Shown piece after piece: positions 1-10,225 of a DNA stretch of 64,000 nt. Made by a program: the position numbers and the translations under genes. The DNA is from Cyclobacteriaceae bacterium (GTDB lineage: Bacteria; Bacteroidota; Bacteroidia; Cytophagales; Cyclobacteriaceae). How positions within the stretch are numbered: position 1 is the first letter of the stretch; the number at the start of each line of letters is the position of its first letter. Where the stretch lies: contig JAHBUC010000019.1 in NCBI GenBank assembly GCA_019638275.1, forward strand, positions 1 through 64,000. The letters are read 5' to 3'. The notes below the pieces were generated by a model. It searched no databases. It was not told the origin of the DNA and saw only the letters and a list, made by a program, of their open reading frames with translations.

Positions 1-1566
1 TCCGGATTTCACTGGAACACGACTCATGGCATATTCGCTCAGCGCAGTTATGGTCAGGGAAGGGTTTACCCCCAGGTTGCAGGGCACAATGGATCCATCA
101 AGGATGTAAAAGTTTTTGTGCCCGTGTACCTCAAAGTTTTCATTTACTACGCCTTCTTCTTTTGTTTTTCCCATCGGGCAACCACCAAGAATATGCGCGG
201 TAGAGGCTAACCCGAACACAACTTCACTGAATGCATTTTGCGGTACACCGTTAACTTTCGCAGCATATTTGTACAACACCTCCTGGCCAATGGGTATATA
301 GCTGGGTACTTTTTCTCCGCTATCGTTTTTAAAAGATAGCGAGTAGCCAAACAAACCGCGTTTTAGTTTCATGCGCATGGCGTTGGGTAACGATTGCATG
401 ATGAGAAAGATAACTGAATTTTTTGCTGTATTGCGCTGAAACACCGATCGTAGAAAGTCAATGGGGTGTGTAATGATGTTCCACAGCATTTTCAATGTTC
501 GCACGAGCGGATTTCCATTTCCGGCTGCCATGGTAGCGAGGCGAATCATGGCGCCCGATTTATCGGGAAATTTGCACAACTCAATGTGTGTATGTTCATC
601 TGGATTAAAGACCGTACTAATGGCAAGTCCGTGATTTAATTTACGGTCGGCAGCTACCACACCCGAAAGCATTTCCGAATTGGTGAGCAGGTTATGACCC
701 AATTTATCGGATAGGTTGGGTAAAGTTTTGTGTACATGTTTTTGCTTGAGTAACAGATCAAGCGTTCCCAACACACCGCCACTCACCACGATGCCGTTGG
801 CGGTAAAGGTTTCGTTCTTGCTCAAACCTGTACTCCTCCTTGTTTGTATTTTATAGGTTTGGTCGGCCTGAACTTCAATTCTCATTGTTTCTGTTTCGGC
901 CAATACGGTTGCGCCAAAATGGTTTTCAGCAAACCATAAGTAATTTTTGTCTAACGTATTTTTGGCTTCATACCGGCAACCAACCATGCATCCTGCACAT
1001 TCAATACAACCTTTTCGTTTAGGGCCTAACCCCTTAAAATAGGGGTCAACTTCTTTTTTTGGATCACCAAGATAAACGCCAACATGATCAACGCGACCGT
1101 AGGTATGCCCGCGACCCATCTCCTCAGCAATTTCCTTCAACACAAGGTCTTCGGCATTTTCTTTCTTATACTTTTCGCTTCCGAGCATGAAGCGTGCTGT
1201 TTCATAGTAAGGAGCAAGTACGTTTTTCCAGTCCTTTAGGCCTGCCCAAACCGGATTATTAAAGAATGCATCCGGGGGCATCATGTGCGTGTTGGCATAC
1301 ACCAACGATCCGCCACCCACACCAACACCACTAAGAATAAATACTTCTTTGAAAAAGCTGAGTCTCAAAAATCCGAACCAACGCAGGGCAGGAAGCCAGA
1401 GGTATTTTTTCAGGTTCCAATTAGACTTGGGAAAATCCTGGGATTTCCATCGCTTTCCTTTCTCGACAACTAAAACCCGGTATCCCTTTTCTGCTAACCG
1501 CATAGCCGAAACCGAGCCGCCAAATCCGGAGCCAATAACGATATAATCAAAGTGTCCGCTTGACAT
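1..1566 (-). CDS. GMC family oxidoreductase, cholesterol-oxidase-like (C-terminus cut by window edge)
   Basis: An open reading frame on the minus strand starts with ATG at 1566 and runs off the window with 522 codons and no stop. The N-terminus has an FAD-binding Rossmann motif (GSGFGG at residues 12-17). A cysteine cluster, CIECAGCMVGC, lies near residue 180. The C-terminal GMC domain is present (GGCPMG, then a VNPSLTITALSEYA segment carrying the usual active-site Asn). The family oxidises alcohols or sterols with FAD; the substrate here cannot be read. Only the last few dozen residues should be missing. It is divergent from the M16 peptidase gene that follows. Confidence 0.85.
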   Translation of the reverse strand, partial: MSSGHFDYIVIGSGFGGSVSAMRLAEKGYRVLVVEKGKRWKSQDFPKSNWNLKKYLWLPALRWFGFLRLSFFKEVFILSGVGVGGGSLVYANTHMMPPDAFFNNPVWAGLKDWKNVLAPYYETARFMLGSEKYKKENAEDLVLKEIAEEMGRGHTYGRVDHVGVYLGDPKKEVDPYFKGLGPKRKGCIECAGCMVGCRYEAKNTLDKNYLWFAENHFGATVLAETETMRIEVQADQTYKIQTRRSTGLSKNETFTANGIVVSGGVLGTLDLLLKQKHVHKTLPNLSDKLGHNLLTNSEMLSGVVAADRKLNHGLAISTVFNPDEHTHIELCKFPDKSGAMIRLATMAAGNGNPLVRTLKMLWNIITHPIDFLRSVFQRNTAKNSVIFLIMQSLPNAMRMKLKRGLFGYSLSFKNDSGEKVPSYIPIGQEVLYKYAAKVNGVPQNAFSEVVFGLASTAHILGGCPMGKTKEEGVVNENFEVHGHKNFYILDGSIVPCNLGVNPSLTITALSEYAMSRVPVKSG

Positions 1567-1688
1567 AGTTGTGTAAGGAAGCAAGGATACACGAAAAATC
1601 AATTCCAAACCATTAGCCAATCCTGTAATTTCTCTTGCTGGACATCATCATTTTACCATACTTGGACGCTCTAAAATCCAGAAACCGT

Positions 1689-4571
1689 ATGAAACAATTC
1701 AACAGATTTATTACGGGTATTGCCTTGATCGTTCCTTTTTTGGTATCGGCACAGGCAAAACTTGTTGAGAAAGTAGAAAAGAAGGGAAGCCAGTTGGTTA
1801 TCCCGTATGAAAAGTATGTGTTGCCCAATGGGCTTACCCTGGTCATTCACGAAGATCATAGCGACCCGGTTGTACACGTAGATGTTACCTACCACGTAGG
1901 TTCGGCTCGTGAGGAAATTGGAAAGTCGGGGTTCGCCCACTTCTTTGAACACATGATGTTTCAGGGAAGTGATAACGTTGGCGATGAGCAGCATTTCAAG
2001 ATCATTACTGAAGCTGGCGGAACATTAAATGGATCGACCAACCGCGATCGCACAAACTATTACCAGACCATTCCGAACAACCAGGTGGAGAAAATTTTGT
2101 GGCTGGAAGCAGACCGCATGGGATTTTTATTGGATGCGGTAACGCAACGTAAGTTTGAAATACAGCGCGAAACAGTGAAGAACGAACGCGGCCAGAATTA
2201 CGATAACCGCCCGTACGGATTGGTAGGTGAGGTGACTGCGAAAAATCTCTATCCATATGGACATCCGTATTCCTGGCTAACCATTGGTTACATTGAAGAC
2301 CTGAACCGGGTAGATGTTAACGACTTGAAAAACTTTTTCCTTCGTTGGTATGGCCCGAACAATGCTACCCTAACCGTTGGTGGTGATGTTAAGCCTGCTG
2401 AAATTGTAAAGCTGGCTGAGAAGTATTTCGGTTCCATTCCACGTGGACCCGAAGTAAAGAACATGAAAATAGCAGCACCGATACTGGAGGGTGATCGCTA
2501 CGTAACATTGGTTGATAACTATGCGCGTACCCCGCAATTATCCATTACGTTTCCATCTGTACCAACCTATCATGAAGATGAGGCACCATTGGCTTGCCTG
2601 GCGCAAATTTTAGGGCAGGGTAAAAATTCAGTTTTTTATCAGCAGATTGTTAAAGATCAAAAAGCACTGAATGCATTGGCTTTTAACCGAACCAGTGAAC
2701 TGGCCGGTGAGTTTGCAATAAGCCTTACTCCGGCTCCGGGAAAAACATTGGCGGAGTCAAAGAAAATGATAGATGATGCCATCAAAAGTTTTGAAGCACG
2801 AGGCGTTACTGATGATGATATTGAAAAATTTGTTGGTGCATTCGAGTCACAATATATAAACCGGTTGCAAAGTGTAAGCGGCAAGGTGTCGCAACTGGCA
2901 GCGTATCAAACGTATACTGGTAATCCCAACCAGATTGCCAAGGAACTGGAGCGTTATACGCGTGTAAAGAAGCAGGATGTGTTGCGTGTTTACAATCAAT
3001 ACCTGAAAGGCAAGCCATCGGTTATTGTAAGTGTAGTGCCCAAAGGACAGGAATCAAATGTTGCCGCACCCGATAATTATACGGTTAATACCTCGGGCTA
3101 CAAGGCTCCGGATTATGGTTATGCTGGTTTAAAATACGTAAAGCCAAAAGATAACTTCGACCGCAGCAAAATTCCAGGAAGCGGACCAAATCCTGTTGTT
3201 GCTGTTCCTGCTTTCTGGCGTAAAGACCTCGACAATGGCGCAAAAGTAATCGGTACCGTAAGTAACGAGTTACCCATAGTAACCATGTCTATAACTATTC
3301 CGGGAGGGCATCTTTTGCAGGCGTATGATACAGCTAAGGTTGGCCTGGCGCGCATGTTTGCCGCTATGATGAATGAAGACACAAGGAATTATACAGCAGA
3401 GCAAATGCAGGCAGAACTTCAAAAGTTGGGTAGTTCGGTAAATGTGGGCAGCAGTGTGGATGGCATATCGTTTACGGTACAAACCCTTAAGAAAAACCTG
3501 GATAAAACATTGGCTTTGTTGGAAGAGCGCATGCTCCAACCAAAATTCACCGAAGAAGCCTTTAGCCGCTTGCAGAAGCAATCACTTGAAGGGTTCCGTC
3601 AACGTAAATCACAACCGGCTACTATTGCCAGTGAAGTATTTGACAGAATGAATTATGGAGGTAACCACATATTGGGTATGAGTGAATTTGGAACAGAGCA
3701 CTCGGTGAAGAATCTTACCTTGAAGGATGTGGAAGCCTACTATAATAATTACATAACCTCGCGCGGAACTGAAGTGGTTGTAGTAGGAGATGTGAGCCAG
3801 AATGAAATAGTCGGCAAGCTCAACTTCTTGAAGAAGCTTCCTAATAAAGAGGTAAAATTACCTAAAGTTGACACCAAACCTTCAGCTGAAAAGGCGAGAA
3901 TCTATTTGGTTGATGTGCCTCGTGCAGCACAAACCCAATTCAGGGTGGGTGGGCTAACCGGCCTTACCTATGATGCAACTGGTGAATACTACCGTGCCTC
4001 ATTAATGAATTATGTGTTAGGTGGTTCATTTAATAGTCGTTTGAACATTAACCTGCGCGAAGATAAGGGCTGGACGTACGGTGCCCGCAGTGGTTTTTCA
4101 GCCGATAAGTATAGTGGATCGTTTTCATTTAGCTCGGGCATTAGAGCAGATGCTACGGATAGTGCACTCTATGAAGTTATGAACGAGCTTACGCAGTATG
4201 CGAAGGGTGGCATTACCAATGATGAACTATCATTCATGAAGAGCGCCCTCGGACAACGCGATGCATTGTTGTATGAAACCGGATTTCAAAAGGCAGGTTT
4301 CATTGGAAGAATACTTCGTTATGATCTTCCAGCCAATTATGTGGATGAACAAAACCACATTCTGGCCAACCTGACCAAAGCCGAAGTAGATGCATTGGCT
4401 GCAAAATGGATTAAGCCCGACAACATGAGTATATTATTGGTGGGAGATAAGAATAAAATTTTACCAGGATTGAAGCGTCTCAATTATGAAATTGTGGAGT
4501 TGGATGTGAATGGAAATTTGAAGAATGGCACAGAAACCCTGAACAAGGAGAAGCTTAAGAAAGTAGAGTAA
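1689..4571 (+). CDS. M16 family zinc metallopeptidase (two-domain, secreted)
   Basis: The 960-residue protein begins at ATG 1689, which opens directly into a signal peptide (MKQFNRF then a hydrophobic run ending SAQA). An in-frame ATG at 1635 would put 18 non-signal residues in front, so 1689 is preferred. The inverted zinc motif HFFEH is at residues 84-88, with the ENERG-type downstream region in the first half. The second half repeats the M16 fold without a zinc motif, as is usual for the inactive clamshell half. These pitrilysin-like enzymes degrade peptides in the periplasm. A strong bidirectional terminator follows the stop codon. Confidence 0.93.
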   Translation: MKQFNRFITGIALIVPFLVSAQAKLVEKVEKKGSQLVIPYEKYVLPNGLTLVIHEDHSDPVVHVDVTYHVGSAREEIGKSGFAHFFEHMMFQGSDNVGDEQHFKIITEAGGTLNGSTNRDRTNYYQTIPNNQVEKILWLEADRMGFLLDAVTQRKFEIQRETVKNERGQNYDNRPYGLVGEVTAKNLYPYGHPYSWLTIGYIEDLNRVDVNDLKNFFLRWYGPNNATLTVGGDVKPAEIVKLAEKYFGSIPRGPEVKNMKIAAPILEGDRYVTLVDNYARTPQLSITFPSVPTYHEDEAPLACLAQILGQGKNSVFYQQIVKDQKALNALAFNRTSELAGEFAISLTPAPGKTLAESKKMIDDAIKSFEARGVTDDDIEKFVGAFESQYINRLQSVSGKVSQLAAYQTYTGNPNQIAKELERYTRVKKQDVLRVYNQYLKGKPSVIVSVVPKGQESNVAAPDNYTVNTSGYKAPDYGYAGLKYVKPKDNFDRSKIPGSGPNPVVAVPAFWRKDLDNGAKVIGTVSNELPIVTMSITIPGGHLLQAYDTAKVGLARMFAAMMNEDTRNYTAEQMQAELQKLGSSVNVGSSVDGISFTVQTLKKNLDKTLALLEERMLQPKFTEEAFSRLQKQSLEGFRQRKSQPATIASEVFDRMNYGGNHILGMSEFGTEHSVKNLTLKDVEAYYNNYITSRGTEVVVVGDVSQNEIVGKLNFLKKLPNKEVKLPKVDTKPSAEKARIYLVDVPRAAQTQFRVGGLTGLTYDATGEYYRASLMNYVLGGSFNSRLNINLREDKGWTYGARSGFSADKYSGSFSFSSGIRADATDSALYEVMNELTQYAKGGITNDELSFMKSALGQRDALLYETGFQKAGFIGRILRYDLPANYVDEQNHILANLTKAEVDALAAKWIKPDNMSILLVGDKNKILPGLKRLNYEIVELDVNGNLKNGTETLNKEKLKKVE

Positions 4572-4585
4572 TTAGATTTTAGATC

Positions 4586-4620
4586 AAAAAAAAGGCAGCC
4601 CGATTGAGCTGCCTTTTTTT
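4586..4620. terminator. Bidirectional intrinsic terminator
   Basis: A perfect six-base GC stem (GGCAGC at 4594-4599, GCTGCC at 4608-4613) is extended by an A run on the left and a T run on the right, with an 8-base loop. It lies between the converging M16 peptidase and DUF2911 genes and can serve both. Confidence 0.85.
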
Positions 4621-4641
4621 GTTACGCTTACAAAGAATGAA

Positions 4642-5544
4642 TTACTTCTTCTTTTTTGCAGGAGTCTTTGGCATTTCTGCGCTGATCTTCGCCATCAGGT
4701 CTTCATTCAGTTTTACATAACCGAAATCGCTGGGCGCTGCCTTTGCTTTATCACGCGATTGCTGAGCAGTTGCTAGGGCACCTGCATAATCGCCTAATGC
4801 ATGCTGAATTTTTGCTTTGGTGTGAATATTCCAGAAAGCATTTTGATTGCCGGTTTCAATGCCAATGGTAATCCACTCCAATGCCTTCTTCAGGTCTTTG
4901 CCATTTTCAAAGTAGTAGTTGGCAGCAGCAATGTAATTGTTTGGGTTTACGCGTGTACCGGCTTCAATAGCCTTCATTACTTTGCCATCGTAATCAACCG
5001 TAATGCCAAATTTCACGGAGGTATTTTCCCACGCTACTTCAATGTTCGCTGTGGTATTATCATCAGAAATGTCTGAGATATTTGCAGTAAAGGTTTCAAC
5101 ACGATCAGCAATTTTCGCTGGCTTTGCAGTGAGTCTTACTGCATCTTTCGATTGATCGTAAGCTGCGGTGTTTCCTCCCATGGACTGATCGCTATACAGA
5201 ATTACGGTCCATTCGCTTGCGCCAGGAATGGTCAACAACAAATAGTCGCCTTTTGCCAGCTTCTTGCCACCCACAGTAACTTCATCACCAAAGCTGATAA
5301 CGGTACCGGCATTGGCACCTGTGCGCCATAGCTGACCGTAGGGTACAAGGAAATCGCCTCCCTCACCGAAAATTTTTCGCCCCTTTGTTTTAGGACGGGC
5401 ATAATTGATTTTTACATCGGTAAGACCAACGGTGGTGCTTACACTGGCAGCGGGGCTTGCGGCTGGCGTTTGAATTTGCGCTTCAACAGCAACAAAAACC
5501 ACCAGTAACAAAAGGGTCAGCATTTTTTTCATGGTACTTATCAT
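4642..5544 (-). CDS. DUF2911 domain protein with TPR-like C-terminus
   Basis: The 300-residue protein has a signal peptide (MKKMLTLLLLVVF to about residue 22, ending VEAQ). The DUF2911 core has the family's typical stretches: NYARPKTKGRKIFG, LVPYGQLWRTGANAGT and a GDYLLLTIPG segment. The last third has helical-hairpin repeats (AANYYFENGKDLKKALEW and following) and ends in a lysine run. The function of DUF2911 is unknown; the export signal places it in the periplasm or outer membrane. Start codons at 5544 and 5532 are both possible; the second gives the cleaner signal peptide. Confidence 0.85.
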   Translation of the reverse strand: MISTMKKMLTLLLLVVFVAVEAQIQTPAASPAASVSTTVGLTDVKINYARPKTKGRKIFGEGGDFLVPYGQLWRTGANAGTVISFGDEVTVGGKKLAKGDYLLLTIPGASEWTVILYSDQSMGGNTAAYDQSKDAVRLTAKPAKIADRVETFTANISDISDDNTTANIEVAWENTSVKFGITVDYDGKVMKAIEAGTRVNPNNYIAAANYYFENGKDLKKALEWITIGIETGNQNAFWNIHTKAKIQHALGDYAGALATAQQSRDKAKAAPSDFGYVKLNEDLMAKISAEMPKTPAKKKK

Positions 5545-5611
5545 TTTTTAGGGTTTAAACGTTTGAGGGTCGTAAAATTAGCGATTCTTTTGGTTTGCGA
5601 AAGGTTAACGC

Positions 5612-6199
5612 ATGAAGCTTGAACCATCATTTTATTATCGGAAAAATGTAACGACCGTTGCCCGTGATTTACTTGGTAAAGCACTGATTACCAATGTAAA
5701 GGGTCAGATATCTTCCGGCATAATTGTTGAAACCGAAGCCTATTCGTGGAAGGAGCGCGGCTGTCATGCCTATAACGGGCGTAAAACGCAGCGAAATGAG
5801 GTGATGTTTGGTGCAGGTGGCAAAGCCTATGTTTACCTGTGCTATGGCATGCATCACTTGTTTAATGTAGTAACAAACCGGGAAGGAATTGCAGAAGCTG
5901 TTTTGGTTCGCGCTGTTGAACCGTTGGAAGGTATTGACCTTATGCGCAAAAGAAGGGGTGATGTTCATGCTCATCAACTCACCTCCGGTCCGGGTAAATT
6001 AACCCGCGCATTAGGCATTGATCGGTCGTGGAATGGAAAAGTGTTGTGGAATGATGATGTTTGGCTTGAAGATATTGGCAGGAAAGTGTCTGGCAAGCAA
6101 CTTGAGGTTAGTAAGCGAATTGGCATTGATTATGCCGGTGAGGATGCTAACTTGCTTTGGCGTTTTTCAATACGTGATAATAAATGGGTTAGTCGTTAA
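5612..6199 (+). CDS. DNA-3-methyladenine glycosylase (AAG/MPG family)
   Basis: This 195-residue protein matches the AAG fold along its length. It has RDLLGK near residue 18, ETEAY at 40-44 containing the acidic catalytic region, RNEVMF, a YVYLCYGMHHLFNVV strand and LTSGPGKLTRALGI. The family removes alkylated purines such as 3-methyladenine and hypoxanthine, starting base-excision repair. The usual length is about 190-210 residues, so it looks complete. It is followed after 20 bases by the OmpA/PD40 gene on the same strand, which may share its transcript. Confidence 0.93.
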   Translation: MKLEPSFYYRKNVTTVARDLLGKALITNVKGQISSGIIVETEAYSWKERGCHAYNGRKTQRNEVMFGAGGKAYVYLCYGMHHLFNVVTNREGIAEAVLVRAVEPLEGIDLMRKRRGDVHAHQLTSGPGKLTRALGIDRSWNGKVLWNDDVWLEDIGRKVSGKQLEVSKRIGIDYAGEDANLLWRFSIRDNKWVSR

Positions 6200-6219
6200 T
6201 TCGACAAAGTTTATAAAGT

Positions 6220-7794
6220 ATGTTAAGGATTGTATTTTTTGTTTTGCTTGTCGCGCATGCTGTTTGTGGCTTTTCACAAACGTTGTTTTCATCAAATTCA
6301 TTTTCGCTGGTCAACACCACCTATGATGAGCAAAACCCTGTGGTCGCTCCTGATGGAAATACCTTATACTTTACAATAAGCCATCATCCGCAAAATGTTG
6401 GCGCGCAGCGTGATCCGGGCGACATCTGGGTGTCGCAGTGGCTGGGCAACGGATGGTCGGCCCCGGTGCACGCAGGACCAGCGCTTAATCATCGCGGGTA
6501 TAATGGTGTGGCAGGGTTTTCAGCGGATGGGATGCAGATGTTTCTGCTAAGTCATTATGATCCAACTGGCGAAGTGCGGACACAGGGTATATCTGTTTCG
6601 CGAAAGAGTGGCGCGGGTTGGTCAACGCCAGAGAATATTTATATCCCGTATTTTCAAAATAAATCATCCATTCAAAGCGGACAAATTACCCCTGATGGTC
6701 GTGTGTTTATTTATTCAGCCGAAACGTATGGTACCCATGGCGTTGAGGATATTTATGTTTCTGTAAAAGGAGTTGACGGAAAATGGAGTGAGCCAAAAAA
6801 CCTGGGACCGAAAATCAATACACAATTTCAGGAATTGTGCCCTTCATTAAGTGCCGATGGAAATACCTTGTATTTCTCCAGTAATGGAAGAAGGGGAGTA
6901 GGAAGTTTTGATATTTATTCCAGCACCCGATTGGATGACTCCTTTCAAAATTGGTCTGAGCCTGTTAACCTGGGCACGTCCTTCAATTCAACTGGTCGTG
7001 AATTGTTTTTCAGGCCTTTCGAGCGATTGGGATATTCATTGTTTACATCCACTACCAATAGTGATGGGTATGGCGATATCCGGTATTTCATTCCGGAGAA
7101 AAGAGATTCAAGCCTGATAGCAATTGTTCCTACGGATACGGTGATCAGAATCCGTGAACAGAAGTATGAAGAAGTGATTGGAGAAAATGAAGTGAAGATT
7201 TTCGGAAAGGTGTTGAGTGCATCCAATGATCAACCTGTTCGGGCCAGTTTGAAATTCACATCTTTATCGGGAGCATTTCCTGCAGCAACGCAAAATGGTC
7301 AGGGCTATTCGGTGAAAGTGCCCTCAACACAATCGTACACACTTGAAGTTACCGCACCAGGCTATATAAGTTCTTTTGAAAAACTTGATCTGCACACACT
7401 GGAGTTGAAAGAGCTTGAAATGAACTTTCGATTACAGCCTATTGAAGTGGGTGCGACAGTGAATTTGAAAAGTGTATTGTTTGCACAAAGCAAACCTGTA
7501 TTGTTACCTGAATCATACCAGGAACTTGATCTTGTAGTGGCCTTTATGCAGTCGAACGAGCATGTTGAAATTGAACTTTCCGGTCATACCGATAACCGAG
7601 GTTCCTTCCGGCAATTAATGGAGCTTTCTCAGCAACGCGTTAATCGCGTAAAGGAATACATGGTTTCAAAAGGCATTGATAAAAAGAGAATTACCGGCAA
7701 AGGGTACGGTGGCTCAAAACCCGTAGCCAACAACGATACCGAAGAAGGCAGAATGCTGAACAGGCGAGTGGAGTTTACAATCAAAAAGAATTAA
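6220..7794 (+). CDS. OmpA family protein with PD40 beta-propeller repeats
   Basis: The 524-residue protein has a signal peptide (MLRIVFFVLLVAHAVCGFSQ). It then has at least four PD40/WD40-like blades recognisable from APDGNTLYFT, FSADGMQMFL, TPDGRVFIYS and SADGNTLYFSS. A short carboxypeptidase-regulatory-like beta domain follows around residues 325-405, and an OmpA C-terminal peptidoglycan-binding domain spans about 415-524 (SGHTDNRGS, QQRVNRVKEYM, NRRVEF). Such proteins anchor the outer membrane to peptidoglycan in Bacteroidota; some belong to gliding or type IX secretion loci, but no such neighbours are visible here. Confidence 0.92.
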   Translation: MLRIVFFVLLVAHAVCGFSQTLFSSNSFSLVNTTYDEQNPVVAPDGNTLYFTISHHPQNVGAQRDPGDIWVSQWLGNGWSAPVHAGPALNHRGYNGVAGFSADGMQMFLLSHYDPTGEVRTQGISVSRKSGAGWSTPENIYIPYFQNKSSIQSGQITPDGRVFIYSAETYGTHGVEDIYVSVKGVDGKWSEPKNLGPKINTQFQELCPSLSADGNTLYFSSNGRRGVGSFDIYSSTRLDDSFQNWSEPVNLGTSFNSTGRELFFRPFERLGYSLFTSTTNSDGYGDIRYFIPEKRDSSLIAIVPTDTVIRIREQKYEEVIGENEVKIFGKVLSASNDQPVRASLKFTSLSGAFPAATQNGQGYSVKVPSTQSYTLEVTAPGYISSFEKLDLHTLELKELEMNFRLQPIEVGATVNLKSVLFAQSKPVLLPESYQELDLVVAFMQSNEHVEIELSGHTDNRGSFRQLMELSQQRVNRVKEYMVSKGIDKKRITGKGYGGSKPVANNDTEEGRMLNRRVEFTIKKN

Positions 7795-7832
7795 ATCAAA
7801 CCCGCAACCCGTAACGCGTAACACGGACCACG

Positions 7833-9524
7833 TTAGTATCCATCAGCCGCGTCATCCCCGCGCGGATCAGCTCCGCCTTCCAGCTTACCATTTGGCAAAA
7901 CAAGAATGGCATCCACACGTCCAATAGCCCTTCGCGAATTGAATTTATGCCCCATGGAAACAAGCTTCAAGCTGTCTTTTTCAGAGATGGCTTTGTATTC
8001 AGGTGCGATCACATCGGGGTACCACTGGCTGTGAACACGGCCTGCATTTACCGCTTGCTGCATGCCCATGCCGTGTTCTACCACATTCAGAATAGTCTGA
8101 AAGACAGAAGTAATAATCGTACTGCCTCCAGGCGTACCCACCACCATAAATAGCTTTCCATCTTTCTCTACGATGGTAGGTGTCATCGCGCTAAGCATGC
8201 GCTTGTTAGGTTCAATTTTGTTGGCCTCACCACCAAGTACCCCAAACATGTTGGGCACACCGGGCTTGGAACTGAAGTCATCCATTTCGTTGTTCAGGAA
8301 AAACCCGGAACCCGCTACCACTACAAAGTTTCCATACCAGCCATTTATGGTTGTGGTTATCGAAACAGCGTTACCATCTTTATCCACAACGGATAAGTGT
8401 GTGGTTTCCTCCGATTCGTAACCCGTGATGACTCCCGGTTTAACTGAATCGCTTGGTGTAGCTTTTTCAGGATTGAACGACTTCATTCGTTCGCGGTTGT
8501 ATGTTTCCGAGAGCAATTGCGCCACAGGTACTTCAAAAAAATCCGGATCACCCAGGTATTTCGATCGATCTGCATATACCCTGCGCTCGGCTTCCACCAT
8601 CAGGTGAACGGTTTTTGGTGAATTGAAACCCCATTCATTGATCGGGTAGGGCTCAATCGATTTTAAGAGCTGTACGAGGCAAATCCCACCACTGCTTGAG
8701 GGTGGCATTGAAATTATTCGATAGTTCTTGTACGTGGCTGTTATCGGAGTACGCCATACAGCTTCATAGTTTTTCAGATCTTCGTGCGTAATCAAGCCTT
8801 TTCCACGTTGCATCTCGGCCACAATATCATCGGCAGTCTTGCCCTCGTAAAAGCCTGCGCGTCCGTCATCCCGAATGCGTTCAAGTGTGTGGCCAAGGTC
8901 CTTCCAGTAAATGGTGTCACCGGTATTCCATTGCTCACGAATCAGGAAGTCGGGCGTTATGGTGTTATACTTCAACAGGTTTTCTTTCAAGGCATTTAGT
9001 CCGCGTGCCTCACGCTCGGTAAGCGCAAAGCCGTTCAATGCCAAGTTAATGGCCGGTTGCACAATATCTTTCCACGGAAGTGATCCGTACTTTTTATGTC
9101 CTTCCACCATACCGGCCACTGCACCAGGCACACCGTTGGCCAGGTGTCCTGCCGTGCTCAGGTTTTCAATAACATTCCCGGCTGAATCGAGATACATCGT
9201 TGTGGTAGCCGTTCCGGGGGCTTTCTCACGGAAATCGAGGGCAGCAATTTCGCCATCGGCATTGCGTAACACCATAAAGCCTCCTCCGCCTATGTTTCCG
9301 GCAGCCGGAAACACCACAGCCAGGGCCAGTTGTGTAGCGATGGCTGCATCAACGGCATTGCCGCCTTTCTTCAAAATTTCTACCCCAACTTTCGATGCCA
9401 ACGGGTGAGCCGAGACCACCATGGCCGAGTCGGCAACAAGCCCGGTTATGGGTTCTGCCCGTTTACACGAGATACAGGTAACGACAACAATAACAACTGA
9501 AAGGAAGAAAGCGCGCTTTACCAT
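7833..9524 (-). CDS. ggt: Gamma-glutamyltransferase
   Basis: The 563-residue precursor has an N-terminal hydrophobic signal ending in CISC, a possible lipobox that would anchor it to a membrane. The large-subunit signatures GGNAVDAAIA and GGGGFM are present. The autocatalytic site reads ETTHLSVVD, with Thr374 the expected nucleophile and new N-terminus of the small subunit. The oxyanion region (PPSSSGG) and a late GTPGGSTI are also present. The enzyme cleaves or transfers the gamma-glutamyl group of glutathione outside the cytoplasm. The length is typical. Confidence 0.95.
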   Translation of the reverse strand: MVKRAFFLSVVIVVVTCISCKRAEPITGLVADSAMVVSAHPLASKVGVEILKKGGNAVDAAIATQLALAVVFPAAGNIGGGGFMVLRNADGEIAALDFREKAPGTATTTMYLDSAGNVIENLSTAGHLANGVPGAVAGMVEGHKKYGSLPWKDIVQPAINLALNGFALTEREARGLNALKENLLKYNTITPDFLIREQWNTGDTIYWKDLGHTLERIRDDGRAGFYEGKTADDIVAEMQRGKGLITHEDLKNYEAVWRTPITATYKNYRIISMPPSSSGGICLVQLLKSIEPYPINEWGFNSPKTVHLMVEAERRVYADRSKYLGDPDFFEVPVAQLLSETYNRERMKSFNPEKATPSDSVKPGVITGYESEETTHLSVVDKDGNAVSITTTINGWYGNFVVVAGSGFFLNNEMDDFSSKPGVPNMFGVLGGEANKIEPNKRMLSAMTPTIVEKDGKLFMVVGTPGGSTIITSVFQTILNVVEHGMGMQQAVNAGRVHSQWYPDVIAPEYKAISEKDSLKLVSMGHKFNSRRAIGRVDAILVLPNGKLEGGADPRGDDAADGY

Positions 9525-9586
9525 AATTATATTGGTTACGAATCCGCTAAAGTATTAATTAATCCAAACTTAAGTTAAGTTTCGGT

Positions 9587-10216
9587 ATGGGATTACGAAA
9601 AGAGAAGGCCGCGCGCCTTAAAGTTCATATTTTAGATAGCACCTTGAAGCTGATTGGCAAGCGTCCGTTTGCTGATTTATACGTGGATGAGCTCTGCGCC
9701 CGTGTTAAAGTGAGTAAGGTTACGTTTTTTAAATACTTCCCGCAGAAAGAAGATTTGCTGCTCTATTATTTCCGTATCTGGTGCCTCGACCGCGCTGTTG
9801 AGTTAAGTGAAAAACCAAAGGAAGGCATACAGGGAATTTACTACCTGAGTGATAAACTGAGCGAGGCCTGTGAAAAGCACCCTGGCCTGATGCTTAGCTT
9901 ATTGGGCTATCTGGCGGATGTGAAGCGGACACCTAAACCTTTTCCGGTAAAGGTGGAAGAGAAGGTTATCCTGCATCCTGAAAAAAAAGATATTCACTTG
10001 TTGGAAATCCAATCGCTGGATCAGATGCTGGAGAAGTTTACGTTGGAGGCTATCTTCAGAAAAGAAATTACCAAATCATCATCTACTCGTGATATTTCAA
10101 ATCTGTTTACTACTATTTTATTAGGCTCCATTGTAACGGGACATATAAATCAGCTCAGCCCGTTAAAGTTTTTCTTCAGGAAGAATATCGATTTAGTGTT
10201 AAAGGGATTGCAGTAG
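9587..10216 (+). CDS. TetR/AcrR family transcriptional regulator
   Basis: The 209-residue protein has an N-terminal TetR helix-turn-helix (about residues 10-55: ADLYVDELCARVKVSKVTFFKYFPQKEDLL) and a helical ligand-binding C-terminus. It is divergent from ggt, with 62 bases between the starts, so it could control ggt or itself. The effector is unknown. Confidence 0.85.
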   Translation: MGLRKEKAARLKVHILDSTLKLIGKRPFADLYVDELCARVKVSKVTFFKYFPQKEDLLLYYFRIWCLDRAVELSEKPKEGIQGIYYLSDKLSEACEKHPGLMLSLLGYLADVKRTPKPFPVKVEEKVILHPEKKDIHLLEIQSLDQMLEKFTLEAIFRKEITKSSSTRDISNLFTTILLGSIVTGHINQLSPLKFFFRKNIDLVLKGLQ

Positions 10217-10225
10217 CGTTTTCTG

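Noticed and set aside
8911..9408. 165-residue open frame on the plus strand inside ggt
   Set aside because: It lies wholly opposite a well-conserved enzyme gene, has no recognisable domain and reflects codon bias of the real gene.
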